Shown here piece after piece: positions 48,761 through 58,008 of a stretch of DNA of 64,000 bases. This DNA is from UMGS1649 sp045604405. GTDB taxonomy: Bacteria > Bacillota > Clostridia > TANB77 > CAG-465. The notes below the pieces were generated by a model that worked only from the letters and a program-made list of their open reading frames with translations, searched no databases and had not been told where the DNA came from. The translations under genes were made by a program, and so were the position numbers. The number at the start of each line of letters is the position of its first letter. Positions within the stretch are counted from its first letter, which is position 1. Location of the stretch: the NCBI GenBank assembly GCA_045604405.1, contig JAZUNZ010000018.1, forward strand, positions 62,001-126,000, read 5' to 3'.

Positions 48761-49849
48761 ATGGATAAATTTTTAGAAATAGTAAGGACGGCAGTATATG
48801 AAGGGGCAACAGATATACATTTAGTAGAAAACTTACATCCATTGTATAGAATAAATAAAGAACTAAAGCCAAATATTAACGTTGAACCAATGAATAAATA
48901 TGATCTTGAGGGATTAATGGAAGCGTTGGTAGATGATAGTTTAGAGCTAGTGGAATTATTTGAAGAAAAGAAAAGATTAGACTTGCCATTTGAACTAGAC
49001 CAAGAAACAAGGCTTAGAATAAATGCTAGTATGGCAGCAGGCGTTCCTACTTTTTCTATTAGAATAATTAGAAACAAAGCAATAGACATTGAAAAGTTAA
49101 GATTAAGATCAATTATTGAACAACTCAAAGGCATTCATTCAGGCTTAGTATTAATAACAGGAAAAGTTAATACAGGTAAAACAACAACATTAAATGCCTT
49201 TGTTCAAGAAGTAAACAAAGTATTAAATAAAAAAATTGTTATGCTTGAAGAACCTATAGAATATAGGCACACTTCAAAAAAAGCTATAATAGTTCAAAAA
49301 GAAGTAAGTACAAGTGCTGATGTGCCAAATTATTATGATGGAGTAATAAACTTGCTTAGAGAGGATTCAGACATAGCTATAATTGGAGAAATTAGAGACA
49401 GGAAAACAATGGATGCGGTATTAGATTTGGCAGAATCTGGTGGACTTGTTATAGGAACTTTACATACTCGTTCTTGTGGTGAAACAATAGATAGAATACT
49501 AGGAATGTATGATCCAAATGAACAAAAGGCCATAAAATATGCATTATCTAATGTTTTAAAACTAGTGGTTTCTCAAAAATTGGTAAGAGCAAAATCTGGA
49601 GCGACAGTATTAGTTCCAGAGACTATGCTTGTTAATTCTACAATTGCAGCCCTTATAAGGCAAGAAAAATTTAGTGTATCAGAAATACAGGATGCAATAC
49701 ATCATTCTAAGAATGTAGGTACAATTAGTTTTGAAAGATCATTTACAAATTTATATAATGATAATATAATAGACATAACGGCTATAAAAAATAATGTAGA
49801 GGAAAATAGCTTTAAAATTATAACTGACTTGATAGGAGGAGGATACTAA
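48761..49849 (+). CDS. pilT: type IV pilus retraction ATPase PilT-like
   Basis: The 362-residue ATPase starts MDKFLEIVRTAVYEGATDIHL, as PilT does. Walker A is LITGKVNTGKTTTLNAF near residue 127, the Asp box is GEIRDRKTMDAV and the His box is GTLHTRSCGETIDRI. It is shorter than PilB and lacks the zinc site. It retracts pili for twitching and DNA uptake. The frame extends upstream to 48698, but ATG 48761 follows AAGGAG. TAATG overlap with pilC. Confidence 0.92.
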   Translation: MDKFLEIVRTAVYEGATDIHLVENLHPLYRINKELKPNINVEPMNKYDLEGLMEALVDDSLELVELFEEKKRLDLPFELDQETRLRINASMAAGVPTFSIRIIRNKAIDIEKLRLRSIIEQLKGIHSGLVLITGKVNTGKTTTLNAFVQEVNKVLNKKIVMLEEPIEYRHTSKKAIIVQKEVSTSADVPNYYDGVINLLREDSDIAIIGEIRDRKTMDAVLDLAESGGLVIGTLHTRSCGETIDRILGMYDPNEQKAIKYALSNVLKLVVSQKLVRAKSGATVLVPETMLVNSTIAALIRQEKFSVSEIQDAIHHSKNVGTISFERSFTNLYNDNIIDITAIKNNVEENSFKIITDLIGGGY

Positions 49850-51201
49850 TGCCTGAATATAAATACAGGGGAATGCTTAGAAACGGCAAGATACTAAGAG
49901 GCGTTATGATGGCGAAGAATCGTCACGAAGTAATAGAAAAGCTGAAGAAGACAAGAGTTCAGCCAATCAGGGTAAAAGCATTAAAAACCCAATTAGTATC
50001 AGAATCTAAGAAAAAAGTAGATTATAAAAAGCTTGAAAAAATACAACAAGATGTTGAAAAACAAAAAGTTAATACAAGGTTAAAGAGAAATAATTTAACT
50101 GGAAAGAGTGATTTTTGGAACTTATTAACATCAGATGTATCATTTGGAACTGTAAAACCTAAAGACATTTTAACATTTACAAACAGTTTATATGTACTAA
50201 AGAAGGCCAAGTTTAACAATGTGACAGCTTTTGAATCATTATTTAATAGTACAGAAAATAAAAAATTACAAGATATAATAGAAGACATATTAATAGGTAT
50301 TGAATCGGGTTCAAGCATCCACGAGATGATGTCAAGGTTCCCTAAAGTATTTCCACCACTATATGTTAACTTTATAAGAGTAGGTGAGGAATCAGGTTCT
50401 CTAGACACAGCACTATTACATGCTAGAGACTACATGGAAAGTAGTGCGAAGCTCAAGAAACAAATCAGAGGAATATTACTTCCAAAGATTTTAATGTTTG
50501 GATTTATACTTGTTGCCATGATAATAGCATTATTGTATGGAACACCTCTTATCGAAAATGTTTATGACATGTTTGGAGTAGATAAAGAGCTACCTAAAGC
50601 AACTCAAGTAGCAATAGTAGCCTCTCAGTGGCTAGTAGATCATTGGTACATAGTATTAGGAGTAATAGCAGGCATTATAGTAGCATTTAGGATATATTTA
50701 AAATCTTCAATTGGTAGATACCAATGGGATAAGTTTAAAATAAAAGCGCCTGTTTTTGGAACATTAAACTTGAATATAATTACAAACAAGTTCTTCCAAG
50801 CAATGTTACTTAACCTAAGAAATGGTATGAGAATCCAAGAGAGTCTTGAAACATCAAAATCTGTAACCAATAACTATTATTTCTTGTCACTTATAGAAAC
50901 AGGAAAGAACAACTTACAAGCCGGTGGATCTTGGATAGAACCATTTGAAGCGGATCACGCATTTCCTCCAATGGCTACTGAAATGTTAAAGATAGGTATG
51001 GAATCAGATCTAGTAGAAATGATGGATAAAGTTTCAGAGTACATAGAACAAGAAATAGCGGAATCAATTCAAAAAACAATAAAAGTATTACCAGAAATTA
51101 CATATATTTTCGTAGGTATTGTTTTGGTATTCTTTGTATTAACAATAATGGTTCCTTTAATAGACGTTTACATGGGAGGATTCTTATTCGAAACGTTGTA
51201 A
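49849..51201 (+). CDS. pilC: type IV pilus inner-membrane platform protein PilC
   Basis: The 450-residue protein has two T2SSF domains, with FTNSLYVLKKAKFNNVTAFESLF... and EESGSLDTALLHARDYMESSAKLKKQI in the first and MLLNLRNGMRIQESLETS in the second. Three membrane helices lie near residues 215, 265 and 420. It is the platform turned by PilB and PilT. A basic N-terminal extension of about 90 residues resembles that of GspF/PilC. It is the last pilus gene and is followed by a terminator. Confidence 0.94.
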   Translation: MPEYKYRGMLRNGKILRGVMMAKNRHEVIEKLKKTRVQPIRVKALKTQLVSESKKKVDYKKLEKIQQDVEKQKVNTRLKRNNLTGKSDFWNLLTSDVSFGTVKPKDILTFTNSLYVLKKAKFNNVTAFESLFNSTENKKLQDIIEDILIGIESGSSIHEMMSRFPKVFPPLYVNFIRVGEESGSLDTALLHARDYMESSAKLKKQIRGILLPKILMFGFILVAMIIALLYGTPLIENVYDMFGVDKELPKATQVAIVASQWLVDHWYIVLGVIAGIIVAFRIYLKSSIGRYQWDKFKIKAPVFGTLNLNIITNKFFQAMLLNLRNGMRIQESLETSKSVTNNYYFLSLIETGKNNLQAGGSWIEPFEADHAFPPMATEMLKIGMESDLVEMMDKVSEYIEQEIAESIQKTIKVLPEITYIFVGIVLVFFVLTIMVPLIDVYMGGFLFETL

Positions 51202-51224
51202 TAAAAAACAAACATAATAAATAT

Positions 51225-51255
51225 AAAAAATGTCACTAAAATAGTGGCATTTTTT
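51225..51255 (+). terminator. terminator after the pilus cluster
   Basis: AAAAAATG-CACTA pairs with TAGTG-CATTTTTT, with a three-base loop. Confidence 0.88.
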
Positions 51256-51299
51256 GATATATGTGGTATAATATTTGTGAATTTATGAGGTGAATATTT

Positions 51300-51848
51300 A
51301 TGAAGAATTTTTTAAGATCAATGCTAGCAGTATTGGGAGTAATATCTGTTATAATGGTTATAGGTATATTATTATTAATAGCAGGCAAAATATCACTTGC
51401 TACAGTTGCTGGTGGATTAAACTATATATTAACTCACCAAGTTATAAAAATAATAACTATAGTTGTGCTTGCAGTATATGGCCTATGTTCAGTTATAGCC
51501 ATTGCATTTAGCGGAACAATTACAAGTGATTTAAAAGGCGGTATAATTTTACCTTTAAAAATAGGGGAAGTACATATATCTAGCCAAACATTTGAATCTA
51601 TAGTTACAAATGTTGCTAAAAGATATGCTGGAGTAAAAACTGCAAAAGTTAATATAAAGATAAAAGAAACAGGAATTAGCGTAGATTTATTTGCATATGT
51701 ATTGCAAGATACAGTAATATCAGATATAACAAGTAAGCTACAAGAAGATATAAAAGCAGTAGTTCTAAAACAAACTACAGTTGCAGTTGAGACTGTAAAT
51801 GTAAGAATAAAAGGTGTATATACTCTAAATGAAAATAAAGAAGCTTAA
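51300..51848 (+). CDS. amaP: alkaline shock response membrane anchor AmaP
   Basis: The 182-residue protein has two N-terminal membrane helices (about 5-28 and 48-68) and a cytosolic part with IGEVHISSQTFESIVTNVAKRYAGV and paired beta-alpha units, as in AmaP. AmaP anchors Asp23 at the membrane. ATG 51300 follows TGAGGTG. It belongs with asp23 at 41818, from which the pilus cluster separates it. It is followed by DUF2273 and nusB. Confidence 0.92.
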   Translation: MKNFLRSMLAVLGVISVIMVIGILLLIAGKISLATVAGGLNYILTHQVIKIITIVVLAVYGLCSVIAIAFSGTITSDLKGGIILPLKIGEVHISSQTFESIVTNVAKRYAGVKTAKVNIKIKETGISVDLFAYVLQDTVISDITSKLQEDIKAVVLKQTTVAVETVNVRIKGVYTLNENKEA

Positions 51849-51864
51849 AATCAAGGAGTAGATA

Positions 51865-52116
51865 ATGAAAAAAGATAGTTTTTTAGAATTCATAATAAGA
51901 AATAGATATGTAATTGTATGCGTTACAATTGTATTAATATTAGCCTTTACAGGTATAATTGGTATGCTTTTAGAGGTAATATTTACAGTATTTTTAGTTA
52001 TTGGTGCAATTTACTTAGGTAAAAGAATCCAGGAAGATGATGAGTACATATCTAGAGTATTTAAAAAAAGAAAAGATGAAATAAAATATACAGTAAAAGA
52101 CGATGATAAGGAGTAA
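51865..52116 (+). CDS. DUF2273 membrane protein of the asp23-amaP cluster
   Basis: The 83-residue protein has two hydrophobic helices (about residues 12-30 and 33-50) and a charged C-terminus. This is the DUF2273 pattern seen next to amaP and asp23 in Firmicutes. ATG 51865 follows AAGGAG. Its role is unknown, probably in the same envelope-stress complex. It ends 3 bases before nusB. Confidence 0.85.
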   Translation: MKKDSFLEFIIRNRYVIVCVTIVLILAFTGIIGMLLEVIFTVFLVIGAIYLGKRIQEDDEYISRVFKKRKDEIKYTVKDDDKE

Positions 52117-52119
52117 AAT

Positions 52120-52539
52120 ATGAGCAGAAGAAAAGCTAGAGATATAACTTTCAAATATGTGTATTCTACACTTTACGGTGAGAGTGAAATAGATGATACA
52201 ATTGAAAGTATTATTACAGCAGATTCAGAGTCAATTGAGGCGCTAGATGGGGAAGAAAGAATTTATTTTGATAAAGTAACACTAGGTATCAAAGAAAATG
52301 AAAAAGAAATCGATCAAATGATACTTTCTAAGCTTAAAAATTGGACAATTGAAAGAATATTTAAAATAGATTTAGCCATTTTGAGGCTTGCAGTATATGA
52401 GATAATCTATTTTCCAGAGATGCCTATAAAAGTTGCTGTAAATGAAGCAGTAGAGCTTGCTAAAAAGTATGGAAATGATTCATCTTCCAACTTTGTAAAC
52501 GGGGTTTTAAGAGAAATTATAAAAGACAAGGAAAATTAA
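52120..52539 (+). CDS. nusB: transcription antitermination factor NusB
   Basis: The 139-residue all-helical protein begins SRRKARDITFKYVYSTLYGE and has ERIFKIDLAILRLAVYEIIYFP and KVAVNEAVELAKKYGNDSSSNFVNGVLREI, the NusB signature. It binds boxA RNA with NusE for rRNA antitermination. It sits immediately before xseA, as usual in Firmicutes, with the stop and start codons adjacent. Confidence 0.97.
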   Translation: MSRRKARDITFKYVYSTLYGESEIDDTIESIITADSESIEALDGEERIYFDKVTLGIKENEKEIDQMILSKLKNWTIERIFKIDLAILRLAVYEIIYFPEMPIKVAVNEAVELAKKYGNDSSSNFVNGVLREIIKDKEN

Positions 52540-53745
52540 ATGGAGAGTAAGAACGTATTTTCAGTATCAAATATAAATAAATATATAAAAATGGTGTTCG
52601 ATAAGGACCCGTTTTTGTCGTATGTGGCGATTAAAGGAGAGATAACAAATTTTAAAGCTCATTCGTCAGGACACTTATACTTTACATTAAAAGACGAAGC
52701 GTCTACAATAAAATGCGTTATGTTTAAAAGTGCTGCACAAAATTTAAACATAAAACTACAAGATGGAGCGGCAGTTATAGTGATGGGCTCAGTTAGCGTA
52801 TATGATGTAGGTGGCACATATCAAGTATATGTAAAAAGTATTACTTTAGATGGTGTAGGAGAATTATTTGCAAAATACGAGGAGCTAAAAAAGAAGCTAG
52901 AAGCTGAAGGATTATTTAGTCCAATGCATAAAAAGAAAATACCTTTTATGCCTAAGAGAGTGGGTGTTATTACATCACCTACTGGAGCAGTAATTAGAGA
53001 TATAATAAATGTTAGCACTAGAAGATTTAGCAAAGTAAATTTATTGTTATATCCTGCAGCAGTTCAAGGCGACAGCGTAGCTTCTACTGTAATTTCGGGA
53101 TTAAGATATTTTAATGAGCAACATTCAGTAGACGTAATAATAATAGCCCGTGGCGGAGGCTCTTTTGAGGATTTATTTGGATTTAATGACGAAAATTTAG
53201 CCTACGAAATATTTAAGTCTGAGATACCTGTAGTCTCTGCAGTAGGACATGAAACAGATTTTACGATTTGTGATTTTGTATCAGATTTAAGAGCACCAAC
53301 TCCTTCAGCTGCAGCTGAACTTGTATATCCATCAGAGATGGAAATTATATCTAAACTACATACTTTAAATTTGAGATTAAAATCTAGTATTATGAATGTA
53401 TTCCAAAGGAAAAAACAATATTTAGAGACTATAACTAAAGGAAGACTAGAAAAGACGCCACAAGATATGATAGCAAGATATAGACTTGTTACAGACAATC
53501 TTGAAAGACATTTAGAGACAGCTATGGATAAAGTTGTTTTAGCTTGTAAAACAAAATATGAAAAGCAAGTAGCATTACTTGATTCATTAAGTCCTTTAAA
53601 AACAATGCTTAGAGGTTACTCTGTAGCTTGTAATGCAGAAGGAAATTTAATTTCTAAAGTTTCTCAGGTGAAAGTTGGAGACAATATAGACGTTAGAGTA
53701 ACAGATGGTAGGATAAATGCAAAAGTAGAAAGTATAGGAGGATAA
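52540..53745 (+). CDS. xseA: exodeoxyribonuclease VII large subunit
   Basis: The 401-residue protein has an N-terminal OB fold (FKAHSSGHLYFTLKDEASTIKCVMF), the catalytic core with KKIPFMPKRVGVITSPTGAVIRDI and IIARGGGSFEDLFGFNDENLA, and VGHETDFTICDFVSDLRAPTPSAAAEL. Together these are the XseA signature. A coiled-coil region and C-terminal LRGYSVAC segment bind XseB. It forms exonuclease VII, which degrades single-stranded DNA in both directions. ATG 52540 follows the nusB stop directly. Confidence 0.97.
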   Translation: MESKNVFSVSNINKYIKMVFDKDPFLSYVAIKGEITNFKAHSSGHLYFTLKDEASTIKCVMFKSAAQNLNIKLQDGAAVIVMGSVSVYDVGGTYQVYVKSITLDGVGELFAKYEELKKKLEAEGLFSPMHKKKIPFMPKRVGVITSPTGAVIRDIINVSTRRFSKVNLLLYPAAVQGDSVASTVISGLRYFNEQHSVDVIIIARGGGSFEDLFGFNDENLAYEIFKSEIPVVSAVGHETDFTICDFVSDLRAPTPSAAAELVYPSEMEIISKLHTLNLRLKSSIMNVFQRKKQYLETITKGRLEKTPQDMIARYRLVTDNLERHLETAMDKVVLACKTKYEKQVALLDSLSPLKTMLRGYSVACNAEGNLISKVSQVKVGDNIDVRVTDGRINAKVESIGG

Positions 53746-53750
53746 GGGAA

Positions 53751-53972
53751 ATGGAAAATACATTTGAACAAAGTTTAAAAGAATTAGAACAAATAGTATT
53801 AGAGCTTGAAAAAGGAGATCTAACATTAGACAAAGCTATATCAAGCTTTGAAAAAGGAATTGAACTTTCTGCCGAGTGTGGTAAAAAGTTAGATGAAGCA
53901 GAAAAGAAAATAAATGTACTTGTTAAGAAAGAGAATAAAATAGAAGAGCAAACTTTTGTAGCCACTGAGTAA
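53751..53972 (+). CDS. xseB: exodeoxyribonuclease VII small subunit
   Basis: The 73-residue helical protein has FEQSLKELEQIVLELEKGDLTLDKAISSFEKGIEL, the XseB signature, then a helix containing CGKKLDEAEKKI. It binds the coiled coil of XseA. It starts 5 bases after xseA. In many genomes ispA follows; here a small unknown gene and glyS follow. Confidence 0.96.
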   Translation: MENTFEQSLKELEQIVLELEKGDLTLDKAISSFEKGIELSAECGKKLDEAEKKINVLVKKENKIEEQTFVATE

Positions 53973-54011
53973 TTATATGTCACCTAACACATACTATTAT
54001 AGGGTGATAAT

Positions 54012-54176
54012 GTGGATAAAAGCAAATACAAAAAGTCGTCAAACAGAAAAAATGTGGACAAACAAAAGATTACCAAAGACCATGAAGATTATGGTTATGA
54101 TTTTGTGCCAAATCTTCACGAATGGGTAAATATTGATGAGCAAAGGCAAAAAGTAAAAGAACTAGAAGACATTTAA
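54012..54176 (+). CDS. small charged protein, unknown
   Basis: A 54-codon frame from GTG 54012 to TAA 54176 encodes a Lys/Asp-rich peptide (MDKSKYKKSSNRKNVDKQKI, then ...VPNLHEWVNIDEQRQKVKEL). AGGGTGATAA lies just upstream. It is polar throughout with no membrane segment. It sits between xseB and glyS. I do not recognise it. Confidence 0.55.
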   Translation: MDKSKYKKSSNRKNVDKQKITKDHEDYGYDFVPNLHEWVNIDEQRQKVKELEDI

Positions 54177-54221
54177 ATAAATATGTAATATAACAAATAT
54201 AATATTAAGGGGGTAAAGTAA

Positions 54222-55607
54222 ATGAAAGATTTTACAATGCAAGATTTAGTAGCGCTATGTAAAGGTAGAGGTTTTGTATTTCCAGGTTCAGAAATATATG
54301 GAGGACTTTCAAACTCTTGGGATTATGGTCCTTTAGGAATTGAGCTTAAAAACAACATTAAAAAAGCATGGTGGCAAAAATTTATTCAAGAAAGCAGACA
54401 TAATGTAGGTATAGAAGCAGCAATACTTATGAATCCACAAGTTTGGGTTACAACAGGGCATGTTGGAGGATTTAGTGATCCGTTAATAGACTGTAAAGAA
54501 TGTAAAACAAGACATAGAGCAGATAAGCTTATAGAAGAATGGGCACATGAAAAAGGTGAAAGTGTTACAGTTGATGGTTGGGATGATAATAAAATATTAG
54601 ATTTCATGAAGCAAAACAATATATCTTGTCCTAAATGCGGTAAGCACAATTTTACAGATATACGTAAATTCAACCTTATGTTTAAAACTTTCCAAGGTGT
54701 AACAGAGGATGCCAAGGCTGAAATATATTTAAGACCTGAAACAGCACAAGGAATGTTTACAAACTTTAAAAATGTTCAAAGAACAACAAGAAGAAAACTT
54801 CCTTTAGGAATAGGAATGCAAGGCAAATCTTTCAGAAATGAAATAACACCAGGTAATTTTATATTCCGTACTCGTGAATTTGAACAAATGGAATTGGAAT
54901 TTTTCTGCAAACCAGGCACAGATTTAGAATGGTACGAATACTGGAAAGAATTTTGTAAAAACTGGATAATAAATTTAGGAGTAACACCTGAAAAGTTAAG
55001 ACTTAGAGAACATAGTAAAGAGGAACTATCTTTCTATAGTAAAGGAACTACAGATATTGAATATGAATTTCCATTTGGTTGGGGCGAACTTTGGGGTATT
55101 GCAGATAGAACAGATTACGATTTAAAACGTCATATGGAAGCATCTAAAGAAGATTTAACATATACAGATCCTGAAACGGGAGAAAAATTTATACCATATT
55201 GTGTTGAACCAGCTGTTGGTGTAGATAGACTTTTGCTTATGTTCTTATGTGACGCATATAATGAAGAAGTTGTTGGTGAAAATGATACAAGAGTAGTACT
55301 TAAATTCCATCCATTTCTTGCGCCAGTTAAAGTTGCAGTTCTTCCACTTTCTAAAAAGCTGTCAGAAAAAGCATATGATGTGTATCTAAAGCTTATAAAG
55401 AAATATAATTGCGAATTTGATGAATCAGGTAGCATAGGAAAAAGATATAGAAGACAAGATGAAATTGGTACACCATATTGTATAACTATAGATTTTGATA
55501 CTTTAGAAGATGAAACAGTAACAGTAAGAGATAGAGACACTATGGAGCAACAAAGAATAAAAATAGATGAACTAGATGCATTTTTTGCAGATAAATTTGT
55601 TATATAG
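54222..55607 (+). CDS. glyS: glycyl-tRNA synthetase (dimeric, eukaryotic-type)
   Basis: The 461-residue class II enzyme has the GSEIYGGLSNSWDYGPLG segment near residue 23, a zinc-type CKECK/CPKCG pair near residues 93-140, motif 2 FRNEITPGNFIFRTREFEQMELE and motif 3 CVEPAVGVDRLLLMFL. The C-terminal anticodon-binding domain begins FLAPVKVAVLPL. This is the single-chain GlyRS, not the GlyQ/GlyS pair. ATG 54222 follows AAGGGGG. No T-box leader is seen upstream. Confidence 0.97.
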   Translation: MKDFTMQDLVALCKGRGFVFPGSEIYGGLSNSWDYGPLGIELKNNIKKAWWQKFIQESRHNVGIEAAILMNPQVWVTTGHVGGFSDPLIDCKECKTRHRADKLIEEWAHEKGESVTVDGWDDNKILDFMKQNNISCPKCGKHNFTDIRKFNLMFKTFQGVTEDAKAEIYLRPETAQGMFTNFKNVQRTTRRKLPLGIGMQGKSFRNEITPGNFIFRTREFEQMELEFFCKPGTDLEWYEYWKEFCKNWIINLGVTPEKLRLREHSKEELSFYSKGTTDIEYEFPFGWGELWGIADRTDYDLKRHMEASKEDLTYTDPETGEKFIPYCVEPAVGVDRLLLMFLCDAYNEEVVGENDTRVVLKFHPFLAPVKVAVLPLSKKLSEKAYDVYLKLIKKYNCEFDESGSIGKRYRRQDEIGTPYCITIDFDTLEDETVTVRDRDTMEQQRIKIDELDAFFADKFVI

Positions 55608-55627
55608 TAAAATAATTATTTAAACTA

Positions 55628-55668
55628 AATACGATGTAGATATTATATATTCTACATCGTATTTTTTC
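55628..55668 (+). terminator. terminator after glyS
   Basis: AATACGATGTAGA pairs with TCTACATCGTATT and is followed by TTTTT. Confidence 0.92.
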
Positions 55669-55881
55669 CCTTTTAAAAATCGCTTAATTATTGTCGAATA
55701 CAGTCGTACGATTTTTCTTGACATTCATATAATACCGTGATATTTTAGGTATATATCACATGTTACAATGTGAATTTATTCAAATAAATCTAGATTTAAA
55801 TTTTTTCAGATATATGTTTTTTCATATCATCTAAATTTTCCAAAACATAAACTTAAATAGTGAAATAATAGGAGAGATATT

Positions 55882-56775
55882 ATGCCAAACAATATGTTAT
55901 TAAAACCTAAGATAGATGTTGTATTCCATGCTTTATTTAGGAGTGCAAATAATACTTTATTAGAAGCGATGCTTTCAACAATTATAGGGAGAAAAATAAA
56001 AATAAAATCAAATTTGGATAGACACTTAGATATTGAATGTGCTGATGAAAAATTAGGAGTTATGGACTTAAGAGTAGAGTTTGAAGATGGGACAAATTGT
56101 AATGTGGAGCTTCAACTAAATAAATATTCTTATGAGAATTAAAGATTTTTATATTATTTATCAGACACATATTGTAGACAGTTAACAAGAGGTGCTAAAT
56201 ATGAATCAATAAATAAAACTATTAGTATCGCCATAGTAGACCATGAAACAGATATTTTAAAAGGCATTGAGGATTTAAATGTAAGATGGCAAATGAGAGA
56301 CGATAAAACCGGCAATAGATTATTGACAGATAAATTTGAACTTGTTATAATTGAATTACCAAAAGCAAAAAGAAGATATTTGTATAAGAGCGAGGATGAA
56401 ATAAGTCAATGGATGATGTTTTTGGATAATCCTAATAGCAAGGAGGTTTCTAAAATTATGGATACTAATAAAGACATAAAAAAAGCATCAGAAGAACTAA
56501 AAAAGGTAAGCGGAGATTATGAATTAAGAAGAATAGCTGAATTAAGAGAAAAAGCTATAAGAGATGAACAAGCAGCTTTAGACTATGCAATAAATCATGG
56601 ATTAAAGCAAGGAATTGAACAAGGAATTAAACAGGGAATTGAACAAGGTATTGAACAAGGTATTGAGCAGGCGATTATTCAAACTGCAAAAAACATGTTA
56701 CAAATTGGAATGGATATAGAGATCATAGTTAAAGTGACTGGACTTAGTAAAGAAAAAATTTCAAACTTAAAATAA
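55882..56775 (+). pseudogene. Rpn-type PD-(D/E)XK nuclease/transposase gene interrupted by an in-frame stop
   Basis: The frame from ATG 55882 reads PKIDVVFHALF and MDLRVEFEDGTNCNVELQL, the PD-(D/E)XK site of Rpn family recombination-promoting nucleases. It then meets TAA at 56140-56142, where relatives have Glu before RFLYY. The same frame continues without another stop to 56775, through RFLYYLSDTYCRQL and a C-terminal tail with repeated GIEQ units. The change looks like a single GAA to TAA mutation. Either the gene is dead, or two separate pieces are made (the second could start at ATG 56293). Confidence 0.85.
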
Positions 56776-56844
56776 TATATGATACAATAAATATGTTATT
56801 CAAGAAGTATAAATTATAATTAATGTAGATAGTGGGGGTATTTT

Positions 56845-57894
56845 ATGGAAAACTATGAAGAACTTAAGAAATATGTGAATATATTACTTGTTGATGATGA
56901 TTTAGATTATATACAAGTAACAGCGTTTTTCTTAAAGAGCAAAGGATATAATGTAGATGTTGCAACGAGTGGAGCTGATGCAATAAATAAAGTAAGTAAA
57001 GGAGATGTGCATGTAGTATTATTAGACTATTATATGCCAGAACTTACAGGAGAAGACGTAGTAAACAAGATACGTGAGTTTAATGATAGAATAATTATAA
57101 TATTACAAACAGGTTTCGCTGGTCAACAACCTCCAGAGGAGACTTTAAAAAGACTTAACATACAAAATTATCATGATAAGTCTGATGGAGTGGAAAAGCT
57201 TTTATTACAAGTAACATCAGCTGTAAGGATTTTTAATCAACAAAATTTAATAGAACTTTCTAAATATAGAGTAAATGCAATAGGAAAACTTGTAAAAGGA
57301 ATAGCAGAAGAATTGAAAGCTCCATTATTGTCTATAGGTGCAAGTTTAGAAGCAACAAAAGTTTTAGTAGAAAGCATAAAATCTAAAACTGGTGATGATG
57401 CGTATCAAAAAATGAATGATGCATTCGTAAATGGCAAATTACAGATGGAAAGAATAAATAAAATTTGTAAAACTATAATTCATCAAGTAGAAGATGATGG
57501 TAAAGATGTTGGTATTACCATAGCGGACATTGTAGATACATTAAAGCTTATGACTACTAACGAGTTGAAACTTTCAGGAGTTACATTCGAAGAAGATATT
57601 TCGGTAAGTAAAGATTCATATATTTATGGAAAAGTTGATGATGTTATATTTATTCTATGTGAGTTAATACACAAGATTGTAGATGTGTCTGTTGCAAAGG
57701 ATAATATAACACTAGGCTTGAGAGAGAGCAATACAGCATGGTATATTTCACTTACAAGTGATAAGATTAAATTTATAGAAAAGACAAAAGTATTCCTAAT
57801 AAAAAATATAATTAGCAGAATGGAGGATATCAAATTTGAAGAAATATCTGATCAATATGTAATTGAAGTAAAAAAATTAGGAGTCACAAAATAA
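56845..57894 (+). CDS. receiver domain joined to a histidine-kinase-like module lacking the His
   Basis: The 349-residue protein has a receiver domain (ILLVDDDLDYIQV, phosphoacceptor Asp in VVLLDYYMPELTG near residue 61, Thr in LQTGFAG, Lys in YHDKSDG). A helical pair and an ATPase-like domain follow (about 140-349). The dimerisation helix reads GIAEELKAPLLSI where a kinase has HExxxPL, so the phosphoacceptor His is replaced by Glu. The ATP-binding motifs are also degenerate. It may act as an adaptor or Spo0B-like partner. It is monocistronic. Confidence 0.82.
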   Translation: MENYEELKKYVNILLVDDDLDYIQVTAFFLKSKGYNVDVATSGADAINKVSKGDVHVVLLDYYMPELTGEDVVNKIREFNDRIIIILQTGFAGQQPPEETLKRLNIQNYHDKSDGVEKLLLQVTSAVRIFNQQNLIELSKYRVNAIGKLVKGIAEELKAPLLSIGASLEATKVLVESIKSKTGDDAYQKMNDAFVNGKLQMERINKICKTIIHQVEDDGKDVGITIADIVDTLKLMTTNELKLSGVTFEEDISVSKDSYIYGKVDDVIFILCELIHKIVDVSVAKDNITLGLRESNTAWYISLTSDKIKFIEKTKVFLIKNIISRMEDIKFEEISDQYVIEVKKLGVTK

Positions 57895-57903
57895 TAATAA
57901 AAT

Positions 57904-57934
57904 ATTGAGGTATAAGAAATTATACCTCAATTTG
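57904..57934 (+). terminator. terminator after the receiver-kinase-like gene
   Basis: ATTGAGGTATAA/TTATACCTCAAT stem with loop GAAA, then TTTGCTTTTT. Confidence 0.88.
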
Positions 57935-57960
57935 CTTTTTAGCTCATTGTATGATATAAT
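57932..57960 (+). promoter_or_regulatory. promoter of the 152-aa gene
   Basis: TTGCTT-17-TATAAT, 49 bases before ATG 58009. Confidence 0.72.
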
Positions 57961-58008
57961 TATTCGCATAGTAAAAGACGTCACATTATAATTATAATTG
58001 GGGGAGTT

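Noticed and set aside
54177..54221. T-box leader before glyS
   Set aside because: No specifier loop, T-box core sequence or terminator/antiterminator pair is present in the short gap.
55692..55698. Second exact Spo0A-box-like TGTCGAA
   Set aside because: It lies upstream of the broken Rpn gene, far from any sporulation gene; a 7-base match is expected by chance in 64 kb.
56587..56690. Repeated GIEQ/GIKQ-encoding units considered as a CRISPR-like or tandem DNA repeat
   Set aside because: They are short coding repeats typical of Rpn-family tails; no spacers of array size are present.
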